Made by a program: the position numbers and the translations under genes | The notes under the pieces: generated by a model | The model's database searches: none | Told to the model about the DNA's origin: nothing | What the model saw: the letters and a program-made list of their open reading frames with translations, nothing else | Assembly (NCBI GenBank): GCA_012032555.1 | Contig: JAAUSR010000013.1 | Span: 40,622-104,621 of the forward strand | Origin: Thioploca sp. | GTDB taxonomy: Bacteria; Pseudomonadota; Gammaproteobacteria; Beggiatoales; Beggiatoaceae | Length of the DNA: 64,000 bases | Direction: 5' to 3' | Part shown: in pieces, positions 55,970 to 63,831 of the stretch | Position numbering within the stretch: position 1 is the first letter of the stretch | Layout of the letters: every line of letters begins with the position of its first letter

Positions 55970-56449
55970 TTAAGCATTTTGCTTAACCATTGCTGACAAA
56001 ATACCTATGATTTTATCTGGTGTTTTAATATAGTAATCTTCTTGGTCTACAAAAACTAAATGATCTTGTAGTTTCATGAATTTCCAAATATGTCCTGTCG
56101 TAACCACGCCATATATAATTGAAATATTGCTATTTTCTCGTTCATTAAATAGTCTAGCGGCTATCATTTCCGCAATACCTTGCCCAAGTCCACCAATGAT
56201 ATTTTCATTTTTAGCCTCAACCACGACAATAACGGGTGCTTTTAAAAATAATTGCTGGGCTGCCTGACTGATCAAAAAATCACAAAATCCATTTAATCCT
56301 TTACCGTTATCAACAGTAAAATCTATGCCCGAAAATAATCCAATATTCAGATTATTTTTTAATTCTAAGAAAATGTTGATAATAATTAATTCTGAGCGGG
56401 CTTTTTCAGTACTTAATGCCTGAGCTAAAGGCACATTTTGCTTGAGCAT
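55970..56449 (-). CDS. PD-(D/E)XK nuclease-like protein, main part
   Basis: GLNGFCDFLISQA followed by APVIVVVEAKNENI gives the D...ExK pattern of PD-(D/E)XK nucleases; GGLGQGIAEMIAARLFNE and ISIIYGVVTTGHIWKFMKLQ follow. Proteins of this layout are widespread uncharacterised single genes in filamentous bacteria, often near mobile elements; that is from memory of the pattern. The true N-terminus lies upstream at 56571, where MAYSDFDLRRIETDFQLEI leads to SDFLTK and joins here if one base is added in the T4 run at 56451-56454. The full length would be about 200 residues. Confidence 0.65.
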   Translation of the reverse strand: MLKQNVPLAQALSTEKARSELIIINIFLELKNNLNIGLFSGIDFTVDNGKGLNGFCDFLISQAAQQLFLKAPVIVVVEAKNENIIGGLGQGIAEMIAARLFNERENSNISIIYGVVTTGHIWKFMKLQDHLVFVDQEDYYIKTPDKIIGILSAMVKQNA

Positions 56450-56571
56450 ATTTTAGTTAAAAAATCGCTGATTTCTATTGCCGCTATATGTGAAAATAGA
56501 TCTTGATCCTCAATAATTTCAAGTTGGAAATCCGTTTCTATCCTTCTTAAGTCAAAATCACTGTAAGCCAT
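56450..56571 (-). CDS. PD-(D/E)XK nuclease-like protein, N-terminal fragment
   Basis: A frame starting at ATG 56571 reads MAYSDFDLRRIETDFQLEI, then EDQDLFSHIAAIEISDFLTK, and continues a little past the homopolymer at 56451-56454 before stopping. With one base added it runs directly into the gene at 55970-56449. Codon content and continuity support it as the real 5' end. Confidence 0.5.
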
Positions 56572-56597
56572 TATTATAGATTCATTCCATTTCTTAT

Positions 56598-56822
56598 TTA
56601 GCTACCCAGCCAACATTGGTTAACTTCCTCATGGTGTAAAGCCAACCATTGCAACGCAATCACAGCCGGGGCAAAGCGAATTTTACCGGTTGCTAACATT
56701 TGTAAAGCGGTAGCGAATGGCACAACATGTACTTGAATATCTTCATGTTCGGTAGCAACACCTTGAATACCGCTAGCTTGCGTGGAATCGACTCGTCCAC
56801 AAAACAGGGCCGTCGTTTCAGC
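56598..56822 (-). pseudogene. nudF remnant, copy 2 (3' end only)
   Basis: The last 75 or so codons of nudF (ETTALFCGRVDSTQASGIQG to ALHHEEVNQCWLGS) are present and nearly identical, also in DNA, to the intact copy at 61483-62115. Similarity stops abruptly at 56822, exactly where a palindromic repeat begins. The rest of nudF is absent beyond the repeat. An apparent start 48 bases upstream lies within the repeat and is not a real gene start. Confidence 0.8.
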
Positions 56823-56918
56823 CCACGTAGGTTGGACTTCGCTACGCTCAGTCCAACAATTCCATGACAACCATGTTGGTGTTGGAGTTCGCTGGCACTC
56901 ACTCCAACCTACACGGGC
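56821..56918. repeat. Compound palindromic element at the break of nudF copy 2
   Basis: Outer arms GCCCACGTAGGTTGGA (56821-56836) and TCCAACCTACACGGGC (56903-56918) are complementary with two mismatches. Each end also forms its own hairpin: GTTGGAC/GTCCAAC (56831-56857) and GTTGGAGT/ACTCCAAC (56881-56908). It is two units of the GTAGGTTGG family arranged head to head, a MITE-like form. Confidence 0.7.
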
Positions 56919-56931
56919 TAAAAAATAAACA

Positions 56932-57056
56932 GCTTAAGTTGATGGCAGTGGAGCGTAGCCTCATTACCGATTGTAGCCCAGATGGAACGAAGTGGAATCT
57001 GGGACATCATCGCTTTATCGCTTCAGATTTTGCTTCGCTTCATTTGGACTACGGCT
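56932..57056. repeat. Degenerate MITE arm and a pair of inverted GTAGCCCAGAT repeats
   Basis: Bases 56932-56957 (cttaagttgatggcagtgga and onward) resemble one arm of the element at 7245-7437. At 56973-57004 CCCAGAT and ATCTGGG form a 7-bp stem within GTAGCCCAGATGGAACGAAG. A second unit in the opposite orientation lies at about 57021-57056 (on the minus strand ccgtagtccaaatgaagcga). The arrangement is like paired repetitive extragenic palindromes. Confidence 0.55.
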
Positions 57057-57058
57057 AA

Positions 57059-58240
57059 TTAATCATTGCCACCAGTTACTTCCTTACAATAATTCATAGC
57101 AGATTGTAAATCGATAACTGGACCTTGACCAATAATTACCGCACCAATATGATCGCACTGGAAAGTGCTATTTCCATTATCACCAATATCTTCTAGTAGG
57201 TAGTAATAAGTCCCATCATTGAGGTTACTTGTATCGGTGAAGGAGTAGCAGGTACTTTCTGCTGAGTTACCAACAGCGGAAATGAATTTGAGGGTTTGGT
57301 CAGAATTATCGACTTTTAATTGACCTTGGATTTTAGTTAAGCAATTTTCATCAGAGTTAGCTTCTATTTGTTCGGTACGACCGAATTCTCTAAGAGTTGT
57401 GATGTTGATATAGTTGCCATTGCCATTTTCTATAGCACGCCAAAGGCGAAAACCAGCATTGTCAATTTCAGTACCGGTTTGCCATTGAGTGATAATACTA
57501 TTGTTATATATAGTGGTTTCAAAAGAGGACAATTCTACAGAAAATGGGGGACAACCTACCGGATTATCGCTGACATCATCTTCCATTGTTATTAAATGAG
57601 TTGCCGAACCACTATTAAGTTCATTTTCGGTTATGAATCCTATAGTTAAAATACCATTTTCAACTCTTTCTCCCCCATTTAAACTCATTACCAGCCTAGC
57701 GACATCACCTTTATTCGCCAGAATAGAAGATGTTGTTTGGTAAAATAACAAAGAATTAGATTGGAGATTGAAAAGTTGACGTGATGCTAGTTCTTCTGTG
57801 ATTATTTCCTTATGTTCAGAACTTACTGCTGAATCTACATCGACTAAGTTGGAATTAAGTTCAACTTTAAAACTTTCAACTGTTATATCAGTTGGGGCAA
57901 CGAGCACAGCAATAATTTTCTCTTCACCTGTTGTTAATGTGCCTACGCCATCTGGTGGTGGTGGATCAGGAAGTTTGTCTACCAACCATTCCCATGCTAG
58001 CACCCATATTACTTGTTCGCCTTCATCAGGAAGCCTACATTTTTCCTGAATATCCATATTAGCACTAGCGGAAACAATTATAGGTATCCATTTACAAACA
58101 GGCTTTAATATGTTTTTAATATCATCATGACAACTTAGTAAAGTAAGAAAAAATACTAACCCTAACATTAATTGAACAGTTATTTTAAGGTAATAATTAT
58201 AAAAATTGTTATTACGTGAGTTAATAGTAAAATTTGTCAT
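57059..58240 (-). CDS. Lipoprotein with a VELxSF C-terminal domain
   Basis: A lipoprotein signal (MLGLVFFLTLLSC) is followed by about 190 residues without a recognised family. The C-terminal domain is of a type seen in many secreted proteins: FSVELSSFETTIYNNSIITQ, then WQTGTEIDNAGFRLWRAIEN and YYYLLEDIGDNGNSTFQCD. This fibronectin-like segment often ends surface proteins. The protein at 59837-60691 has a related domain. The di-haem peroxidase gene lies upstream by 99 bases on the same strand, so the three form a probable operon. Function unknown. Confidence 0.65.
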   Translation of the reverse strand: MTNFTINSRNNNFYNYYLKITVQLMLGLVFFLTLLSCHDDIKNILKPVCKWIPIIVSASANMDIQEKCRLPDEGEQVIWVLAWEWLVDKLPDPPPPDGVGTLTTGEEKIIAVLVAPTDITVESFKVELNSNLVDVDSAVSSEHKEIITEELASRQLFNLQSNSLLFYQTTSSILANKGDVARLVMSLNGGERVENGILTIGFITENELNSGSATHLITMEDDVSDNPVGCPPFSVELSSFETTIYNNSIITQWQTGTEIDNAGFRLWRAIENGNGNYINITTLREFGRTEQIEANSDENCLTKIQGQLKVDNSDQTLKFISAVGNSAESTCYSFTDTSNLNDGTYYYLLEDIGDNGNSTFQCDHIGAVIIGQGPVIDLQSAMNYCKEVTGGND

Positions 58241-58339
58241 AAAAACTCTAATTAATACGTTTGGATTTTCGACATTTTAGCGGGTTTTGTTGTTACGATA
58301 ACCCGCCCTAGAAAAATTATTATTTCAATTACAACAAAT

Positions 58340-59752
58340 TCACTCCACCAGCGATAATCCACTCGGAACATGGTCTGGCACATTTCGTCGCAGATCAACG
58401 CAGTTGAAATCGGTCAAAGCCTGTAAAAAAGCAATGAGATTAGCTATTTGTTCATCGGTTAAATAATTGGTTTGAAGTTCATTAGCGTTAGCAATTGCTT
58501 GCCGACGAGTAACATCATTATGAACTGTGAAATCAATAATATCTAAATCTTCTCTACTAGGAAGTATGGCTTGGCTGGTATCGTAGTGATTTAACGCCTG
58601 AATCGGATTAAGATGGTGACGGATCATTTGTTCTAGGCTATTGTAAGCGCCATCATGTCCCCATGGTCCGGTGAATGCAACTTGTCTTAAACTGGGGGTG
58701 CGGAATTTAAATCGATCGGCAGGATTTTTGGTTACCCGTTCACGACCGAAATCGTCATGTCCATCAAAGTATCCGGGTAAATTATCTCCTTTACCGGGAC
58801 CAATTTGAGGCACAGCGATAGCATGAAATTGATGGTCAGTTTGAAATTTACCACTATGACAATCTCCGCAGCCAGCATCCGTATAAAATAATATCATTCC
58901 GCGCAGAACTTCGAGGCTAACCACATTAAACTCGCCCTGCATTAAGCGATCAAAAGTAGAATTAGTGCATTGCCAAGCGGCAGCTTCAAAAGCAGCGATG
59001 GCATTAGCGGCATGAACGTAAGTAATATCTTTGGGAGTCTTAATGGTGGGGAATACTTGCTTAAATAATTCAACGTATTCAGGAATATTTTGTAACCGTC
59101 TGGCTAGCTGGAGCCAAACTTTAGTTAAATTTCCCTCCGCACTGGCTTTAGCAATATTATTTTCTTCAGATTGTCCAGCCATTTCGGTGGCAGAAGTTAC
59201 CGGAAACATCGCTTGGGCTGCCAGTACATTATCCAATCCATTTGGAAGTGTGTCACCAGCCGGGGTATTAAATCCACTCGATTGATTAAAATCAACTGCA
59301 GCTCGTCCATCATCAAATAAAGACACAAATTCCTTTGCCCCTAAATTAAATAAATGAGGTGCATTACGAGGGACTCGTTCATGAATAATCCGACGATTTT
59401 TACCTGTATTACGAGTAACGCCTAATCCAGAACCCCCTTCTCCCACTGATAAAGATAATCCGTCTCCGGTAGCGGTTAAGGGATGATGACAAGTTGCACA
59501 AGAGATATTGCGGTTACCACTCAATATCTTGTCAAAGAAGAGTAACTTTCCTAGGTTTTCTTTAGCCTCATCACGCGGATAAAAATCTGTTTTGGTTACT
59601 CTAAATTGTTCGCGGTTAGCTTCAACTATGGATTGGACTTGAGCTAATGTACTACTGAGTTCATTAAATTCTTGATGAGAATCAGCCGACTTAACTTGCT
59701 GAGTAAATAACAACACGATTGCAGTAAAACTGATGGTTTGAAGGTAATACAT
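58340..59752 (-). CDS. Di-haem cytochrome c peroxidase/MauG family protein
   Basis: A signal peptide (FTAIVLLFTQQVKSA) directs it to the periplasm. Two haem c sites are visible: CATCH at residues 85-89 and CGDCH near residue 295. GKLLFFDKILSGNRNISC and RTPSLRQVAFTGPWGHDGAY are family signatures. Family members reduce hydrogen peroxide or, like MauG, oxidise a partner protein. The long insert between the haems (VGEGGSGLGVTRNTGKNRRI and onward) and the low-similarity C-terminus place it outside classical CcpA. It is flanked by two secreted proteins with a shared C-terminal domain, which could be partners or substrates. Confidence 0.88.
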   Translation of the reverse strand: MYYLQTISFTAIVLLFTQQVKSADSHQEFNELSSTLAQVQSIVEANREQFRVTKTDFYPRDEAKENLGKLLFFDKILSGNRNISCATCHHPLTATGDGLSLSVGEGGSGLGVTRNTGKNRRIIHERVPRNAPHLFNLGAKEFVSLFDDGRAAVDFNQSSGFNTPAGDTLPNGLDNVLAAQAMFPVTSATEMAGQSEENNIAKASAEGNLTKVWLQLARRLQNIPEYVELFKQVFPTIKTPKDITYVHAANAIAAFEAAAWQCTNSTFDRLMQGEFNVVSLEVLRGMILFYTDAGCGDCHSGKFQTDHQFHAIAVPQIGPGKGDNLPGYFDGHDDFGRERVTKNPADRFKFRTPSLRQVAFTGPWGHDGAYNSLEQMIRHHLNPIQALNHYDTSQAILPSREDLDIIDFTVHNDVTRRQAIANANELQTNYLTDEQIANLIAFLQALTDFNCVDLRRNVPDHVPSGLSLVE

Positions 59753-59836
59753 ATTTACCTACTTTGTGATATTTCAATTGCACTCCATATTCCGGAGTGC
59801 AATTATAAATTTATTTCGGTTGGCTAAGAGAATTTA

Positions 59837-60691
59837 TTATGGTTTCTTACCATCGACCAGAATAGATTCTTCATTAATATGATAGGTAGAGCTACCATCC
59901 GCATTGAGAACTTCCAGAATATAGGCATCAACGCCATTTCCTACGTTAGGTATTTCATAGGAGTAGGAAGCACCGGTATTTCCTTGTCCCTGATTAGGAA
60001 TTAATCCCTCGGAAACCACTTCAACGTTTTGGATTTTGCCTCTCAGAACGCGATAACCTAGAACATCTTCCTCACTTCCCGTGAGCCAATTTAAAGTAAT
60101 TGAAGTATCACTAGGAACAGCAGAATAATTTATTAATTCAACCGGTAATTTTGGTCCCCAACCTCTAATATGATCTGATGGAACACCATCATCTGTAGCA
60201 CCACCAGTAAATAGAGTTGATTTATGCCCTACTATTCTTTTCACACGGTTACAACTTTGTCCACTTCCTAATTTAACCTTGAACATTAACTCTGCCTTTA
60301 GTCCTCCTTCAACACTTATAGGTCTCGTTGTTGCGAATCCTTGTTGCTGTTGAGTACCAAATTGAGTATTTGGGTTAGAGGTAAAAATAAAGCCAGGAAT
60401 TACTGTATCCGTTCCCTCTTCTACAAGCTCAACATCTTCGACTTTTCCAATATTTTCAGCTAAGGTAAGAGCACAAGCACAGACCATAGGATTTCCCTCT
60501 GTGCCGAAAGTATAAAAAGGGCCAATACGAACCCAAACTGTTCCATCATCATGACATATCCATTCAGTAATATGTGGTTCTTCTTTTGGTGGGGGATCAG
60601 GCTGAACACACGCCAACACTGATGAAGATAAAAAACTCGATAATACCAAGCAACCAGCTAGAGAATACAGTAACTTATTTTTCATAAACAC
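59837..60691 (-). CDS. Secreted protein with a VELINY-type C-terminal domain
   Basis: A signal peptide (LYSLAGCLVLSSFLSSSVLA) precedes a mature part with five Cys. Residues 30-180 show no recognised family (WICHDDGTVWVRIGPFYTFG, CACALTLAENIGKVEDVELV). From about 185 PVELINYSAVPSDTSITLNW, LTGSEEDVLGYRVLRG and AYILEVLNADGSSTYHI form the same kind of fibronectin-like domain as in the lipoprotein at 57059-58240. It is 85 bases upstream of the di-haem peroxidase gene. Function unknown. Confidence 0.65.
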   Translation of the reverse strand: MFMKNKLLYSLAGCLVLSSFLSSSVLACVQPDPPPKEEPHITEWICHDDGTVWVRIGPFYTFGTEGNPMVCACALTLAENIGKVEDVELVEEGTDTVIPGFIFTSNPNTQFGTQQQQGFATTRPISVEGGLKAELMFKVKLGSGQSCNRVKRIVGHKSTLFTGGATDDGVPSDHIRGWGPKLPVELINYSAVPSDTSITLNWLTGSEEDVLGYRVLRGKIQNVEVVSEGLIPNQGQGNTGASYSYEIPNVGNGVDAYILEVLNADGSSTYHINEESILVDGKKP

Positions 60692-60949
60692 CTTAAATCT
60701 AAGTTATTAGAACATTAGAACCAGCAAAACTTCCCTCTATCATAAAATCCAGATATAATATATAAATTATATGTACTGTTAAGCTGAATAATAAATTCTT
60801 ATTCATATCCATTAACTTTAAAATAGAATCAAAAAGCAGTATATATAATTAAAGAAGTGGTTTTAACTAACATTAATTAGTTATTTGGGTCATTTTATTA
60901 ATTTTTAATTAGCCAAATTAATTAATCAGCTTGGAGGTACTTATTCGTT

Positions 60950-61429
60950 ATGCCCATACTTGCGATTAATAAACAATTTATTGAAGCTGAGAAGGTGTTT
61001 GATTTAGATAGACTTTATGATGATCTCGCTGCCGTTAAAGGCAAAGGCTTGACCACTACCGAAAAAGTTTATTTGCGAGGATTATTATGTGGTCACAGTC
61101 CAACGGAAATAGCAGATAAGTTAAATAAAGCTAGAAATACCGTAGCAGTCAACTTAAGTAATACCCTTTATCCTTACCTTAAAAGGTTACTAAATAAAGA
61201 AGATTACCGAATCAATAATTGGCGTAATGTTAGTCAATGGTTAAAAGAGGTAGGTTATGAAAGATCTTTTGAACCTCTAACCATGATAACAGCCTTACCG
61301 GCACAGGCGACGATTAATATAGAAAAAATTAAGAAAGATCAACTTTTAATTAACGTGAATATTCAGATGATTGCTTCACTTTCTCCCCATACCTACTACG
61401 CTAATCTTATCGATGATGATAATGAATAA
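60950..61429 (+). CDS. Helix-turn-helix protein, effector-type N-terminal domain only
   Basis: The 159-residue protein has a winged-helix segment: GKGLTTTEKVYLRGLLCGHS, PTEIADKLNKARNTVAVNLS and NTLYPYLKRLLNKEDY, followed by WRNVSQWLKEVGY. This resembles the HTH domain at the N-terminus of large NB-ARC or AAA-like regulators of cyanobacteria and filamentous sulphur bacteria. Here it stands without the large domain, with a short unrelated C-terminus. TTGGAGG precedes the ATG. It is divergent from the peroxidase cluster by 258 bases and could regulate it; that is inference. Confidence 0.6.
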   Translation: MPILAINKQFIEAEKVFDLDRLYDDLAAVKGKGLTTTEKVYLRGLLCGHSPTEIADKLNKARNTVAVNLSNTLYPYLKRLLNKEDYRINNWRNVSQWLKEVGYERSFEPLTMITALPAQATINIEKIKKDQLLINVNIQMIASLSPHTYYANLIDDDNE

Positions 61430-61482
61430 AATGCATTGGGCATAAATATTTCAAGAAAGATAACCCTAATTTTTAGCTTTAA

Positions 61483-62115
61483 CTATAACACTAGCCAACG
61501 TTGGTTAACTTCCTCATGATGTAAAGCTAACCATTGCAAAGCAATCACAGCCGGGGCAAAGCGAATTTTACCGGTTGCTAACATTTGTAAAGCGGTAGCG
61601 AATGGCACAACATGTACTTGAATATCTTCATATTCGGCAGCAACACCTTGAATTCCACTCGCTTGCGTAGAATCGACTCGTCCACAAAACAGGGCCGTCG
61701 TTTCAGTAGTACTGCCGGGGCTAACAAAGAATTGACAAATGGGAATGATATCAGCAACGGGGCAGCCCATTTCTTCTTCGGCTTCTCGGTAAACTACCGC
61801 TTCAGGTGTTTCGCCGGTTTCCAGAATACCCGCAACAATTTCCCATAACCAGGCGCCATCAGCATGTCCAATGGCACCAGGACGAAATTGTTCAATCATT
61901 ACGACTTGTTCACGAATGGGATCATAAGGTAAGACAGCAGCAGCATGACCTCGTTCTAATACTTCGCGCAGTAATTCTTTACTCCAACCACCAGCAAAGA
62001 GTGTGTGTTTGAGTTTATAGCGAACTAGTTTGAAAAAACCTTGGTAGCAGGTTATTTTTTCAATAATTTCTATGTCTTGATTGGGAGAAGAAGGTGTTGA
62101 TGTCATGGTGAGCAA
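61483..62115 (-). CDS. nudF: ADP-ribose pyrophosphatase (intact NudF copy)
   Basis: NudF hydrolyses ADP-ribose to AMP and ribose 5-phosphate. The Nudix box GILETGETPEAVVYREAEEE plus MGC is intact. FKLVRYKLKHTLFAGGWS and VMIEQFRPGAIGHADGAWLW precede it, and LFCGRVDSTQASGIQGVAAE follows. Length 210 is typical. The start ATG is at 62115; the Met at residue 4 is also possible. Two broken copies lie at 54795-55265 and 56598-56822 on the same strand, with accessory genes in between. Confidence 0.9.
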   Translation of the reverse strand: MLTMTSTPSSPNQDIEIIEKITCYQGFFKLVRYKLKHTLFAGGWSKELLREVLERGHAAAVLPYDPIREQVVMIEQFRPGAIGHADGAWLWEIVAGILETGETPEAVVYREAEEEMGCPVADIIPICQFFVSPGSTTETTALFCGRVDSTQASGIQGVAAEYEDIQVHVVPFATALQMLATGKIRFAPAVIALQWLALHHEEVNQRWLVL

Positions 62116-62177
62116 ACCTATTTATTTTGCTGGTTAGCGATAGTTTTAATTATTTTACCGTAAATAAATTAGAAAAT

Positions 62178-62207
62178 AAAAAAACCTCCCCAGTTATATG
62201 GGAAGGT
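62178..62207 (-). terminator. Terminator of the GH30 gene
   Basis: On the minus strand CCTTCCC and GGGGAGG form a stem with one mismatch and a loop of about nine bases, followed by a run of seven T. It lies 45 bases after the stop of the GH30 gene. Confidence 0.6.
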
Positions 62208-62251
62208 ACAACCAATTAACTGGTTTTATTCCTCGCTCCAATCTACTTATG

Positions 62252-63808
62252 CTAGGGCCATTTAAATGTGACAATAGAATGCTTATCTAAATTATAGTCA
62301 AAATATTGACCCTTCCACTTTACTCCAAAAGCCAATGACTCTTCACTTGAGTTAAGTACAATAAGTACCTTAGAATTATCAGGATTTTGAAATGCGACTG
62401 TTTCAATTATTCCCGGAAAGGTAGTTGAGTCAATCCGATATGCTTCTGATTTTAAAAATTTACTTGCATGTCCTATCACATAATATTCGACATGATAAGA
62501 TACTTGATTATTCTCAGTATTGATAGTGACCATCCCACGACATCTTTTACCTTCATTCTCTCCACAAGCAGATGCTAGATGCGGACCACCATCTTGATCT
62601 AAGGCAAGATTCCACCAAATAACCGTCTTTGCCCAATTACGAATCGCACCAATTATCAGATTTTGGGATTGCCATACTAAATCGCTAGCAAAGTTGTTAT
62701 CCGCATCCTGACCTGAGAAATACCAACCACTGCATTCAGTAAAGTAAATATCTTTTTTTGGGTGTATGTTATAGATATCGCTCTGTCTTTCTGGTGAGCC
62801 TTGATAACAATGAAAAGCGGTACCTGAAACTGCTTGGTAGTATTGACTATGATTGGTTTCCAAATCATTCAAGACGTTAAGTGCGTAATCATAATTTTCC
62901 CAATTATGATCATAGACAAGAATTTTGGTATTAGCTTTAATATTATTTAATTTATCAACTAAATTATAAACTAACAAATTAACTTGATCCCACCAATCCA
63001 TGCCCATAGTAGGAAGATTTTGACTCTCATAGAGAGGCTCATTTTGAAGCGTAATAGCTGAGATAGAAATGCCTTCCTCTTGATAAGCTTGAATAAATTT
63101 TACCAAGTAATCTGAATATACTTCAGTATACCCTGGTTCATTTTTGAGTTGACCATCGTACAATGAACAATTTTCTTTCATCCAAGCGGGTGCAGTCCAA
63201 GGAGACGCTATTATTTTGAGTTGGGGATTTTTTATCATTGCTTCTTTAAGAATGGGTATAATATATTCTTTATCGTGTTGAATTGAGAATTGGTTAAGCT
63301 GCCAATCAGTTTCTCCACAAGATATATCATCGTAAGTATACGCCACACCGTTAACGAAATCAGAACCACCCAGGGGCAAACGCAAATAATTTATTCCAAT
63401 GCCATCATCGGGAGAAAATAACTTATTCATCAGTTCGTTACGTTTATCAGCACTCAACTGATGATAAATTAACCAAGCGGCTGAATCCGTTAGAGCAGCG
63501 CCAAAACCTTCTATTTGTTGATATTTAGGCCCATTAACTTCAATTAGCAATGAACTGTTTTCTGTGACGGTCTTAAAATTGATATTAGGTTGTTGTTGCA
63601 ATAATTTTTTACTTGTATCGCCAGTTGTCAACCATACCTCCACCATCGTATTTTTTCCAGAACTATCTTCATTGCTATTATCTTTGGTATTTTTTCCGGA
63701 ATTATTTTCGTTATTACTGTGGCAAGCAGTATTGATAAAAGTAATGATAAATATCAATACAGGTATTGATAAAACTCGATGATAAAAATTTAACCGGCTT
63801 TTTATCAT
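62252..63808 (-). CDS. GH30 family glycoside hydrolase lipoprotein (glucosylceramidase-like)
   Basis: The lipobox-like FINTACHS follows a hydrophobic signal; a low-complexity Asn/Ser/Lys linker with the repeat SGKNT then leads to the catalytic domain. IEGFGAALTDSAAWLIYHQL, YLRLPLGGSDF and ASPWTAPAWMKEN are GH30 signatures. The acid/base Glu is in ITLQNEPLYESQ and the nucleophile Glu in IYFTECSGW. A C-terminal beta segment (NPDNSKVLIVLNSSEESLAF) completes the fold. Family substrates are glucosyl-beta or xylan bonds; GH30 subfamily and substrate are not decided by what I can see. It is probably surface-bound. Confidence 0.9.
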   Translation of the reverse strand: MIKSRLNFYHRVLSIPVLIFIITFINTACHSNNENNSGKNTKDNSNEDSSGKNTMVEVWLTTGDTSKKLLQQQPNINFKTVTENSSLLIEVNGPKYQQIEGFGAALTDSAAWLIYHQLSADKRNELMNKLFSPDDGIGINYLRLPLGGSDFVNGVAYTYDDISCGETDWQLNQFSIQHDKEYIIPILKEAMIKNPQLKIIASPWTAPAWMKENCSLYDGQLKNEPGYTEVYSDYLVKFIQAYQEEGISISAITLQNEPLYESQNLPTMGMDWWDQVNLLVYNLVDKLNNIKANTKILVYDHNWENYDYALNVLNDLETNHSQYYQAVSGTAFHCYQGSPERQSDIYNIHPKKDIYFTECSGWYFSGQDADNNFASDLVWQSQNLIIGAIRNWAKTVIWWNLALDQDGGPHLASACGENEGKRCRGMVTINTENNQVSYHVEYYVIGHASKFLKSEAYRIDSTTFPGIIETVAFQNPDNSKVLIVLNSSEESLAFGVKWKGQYFDYNLDKHSIVTFKWP

Positions 63809-63831
63809 AATTTTTTCTCTCTAGTGATTAA

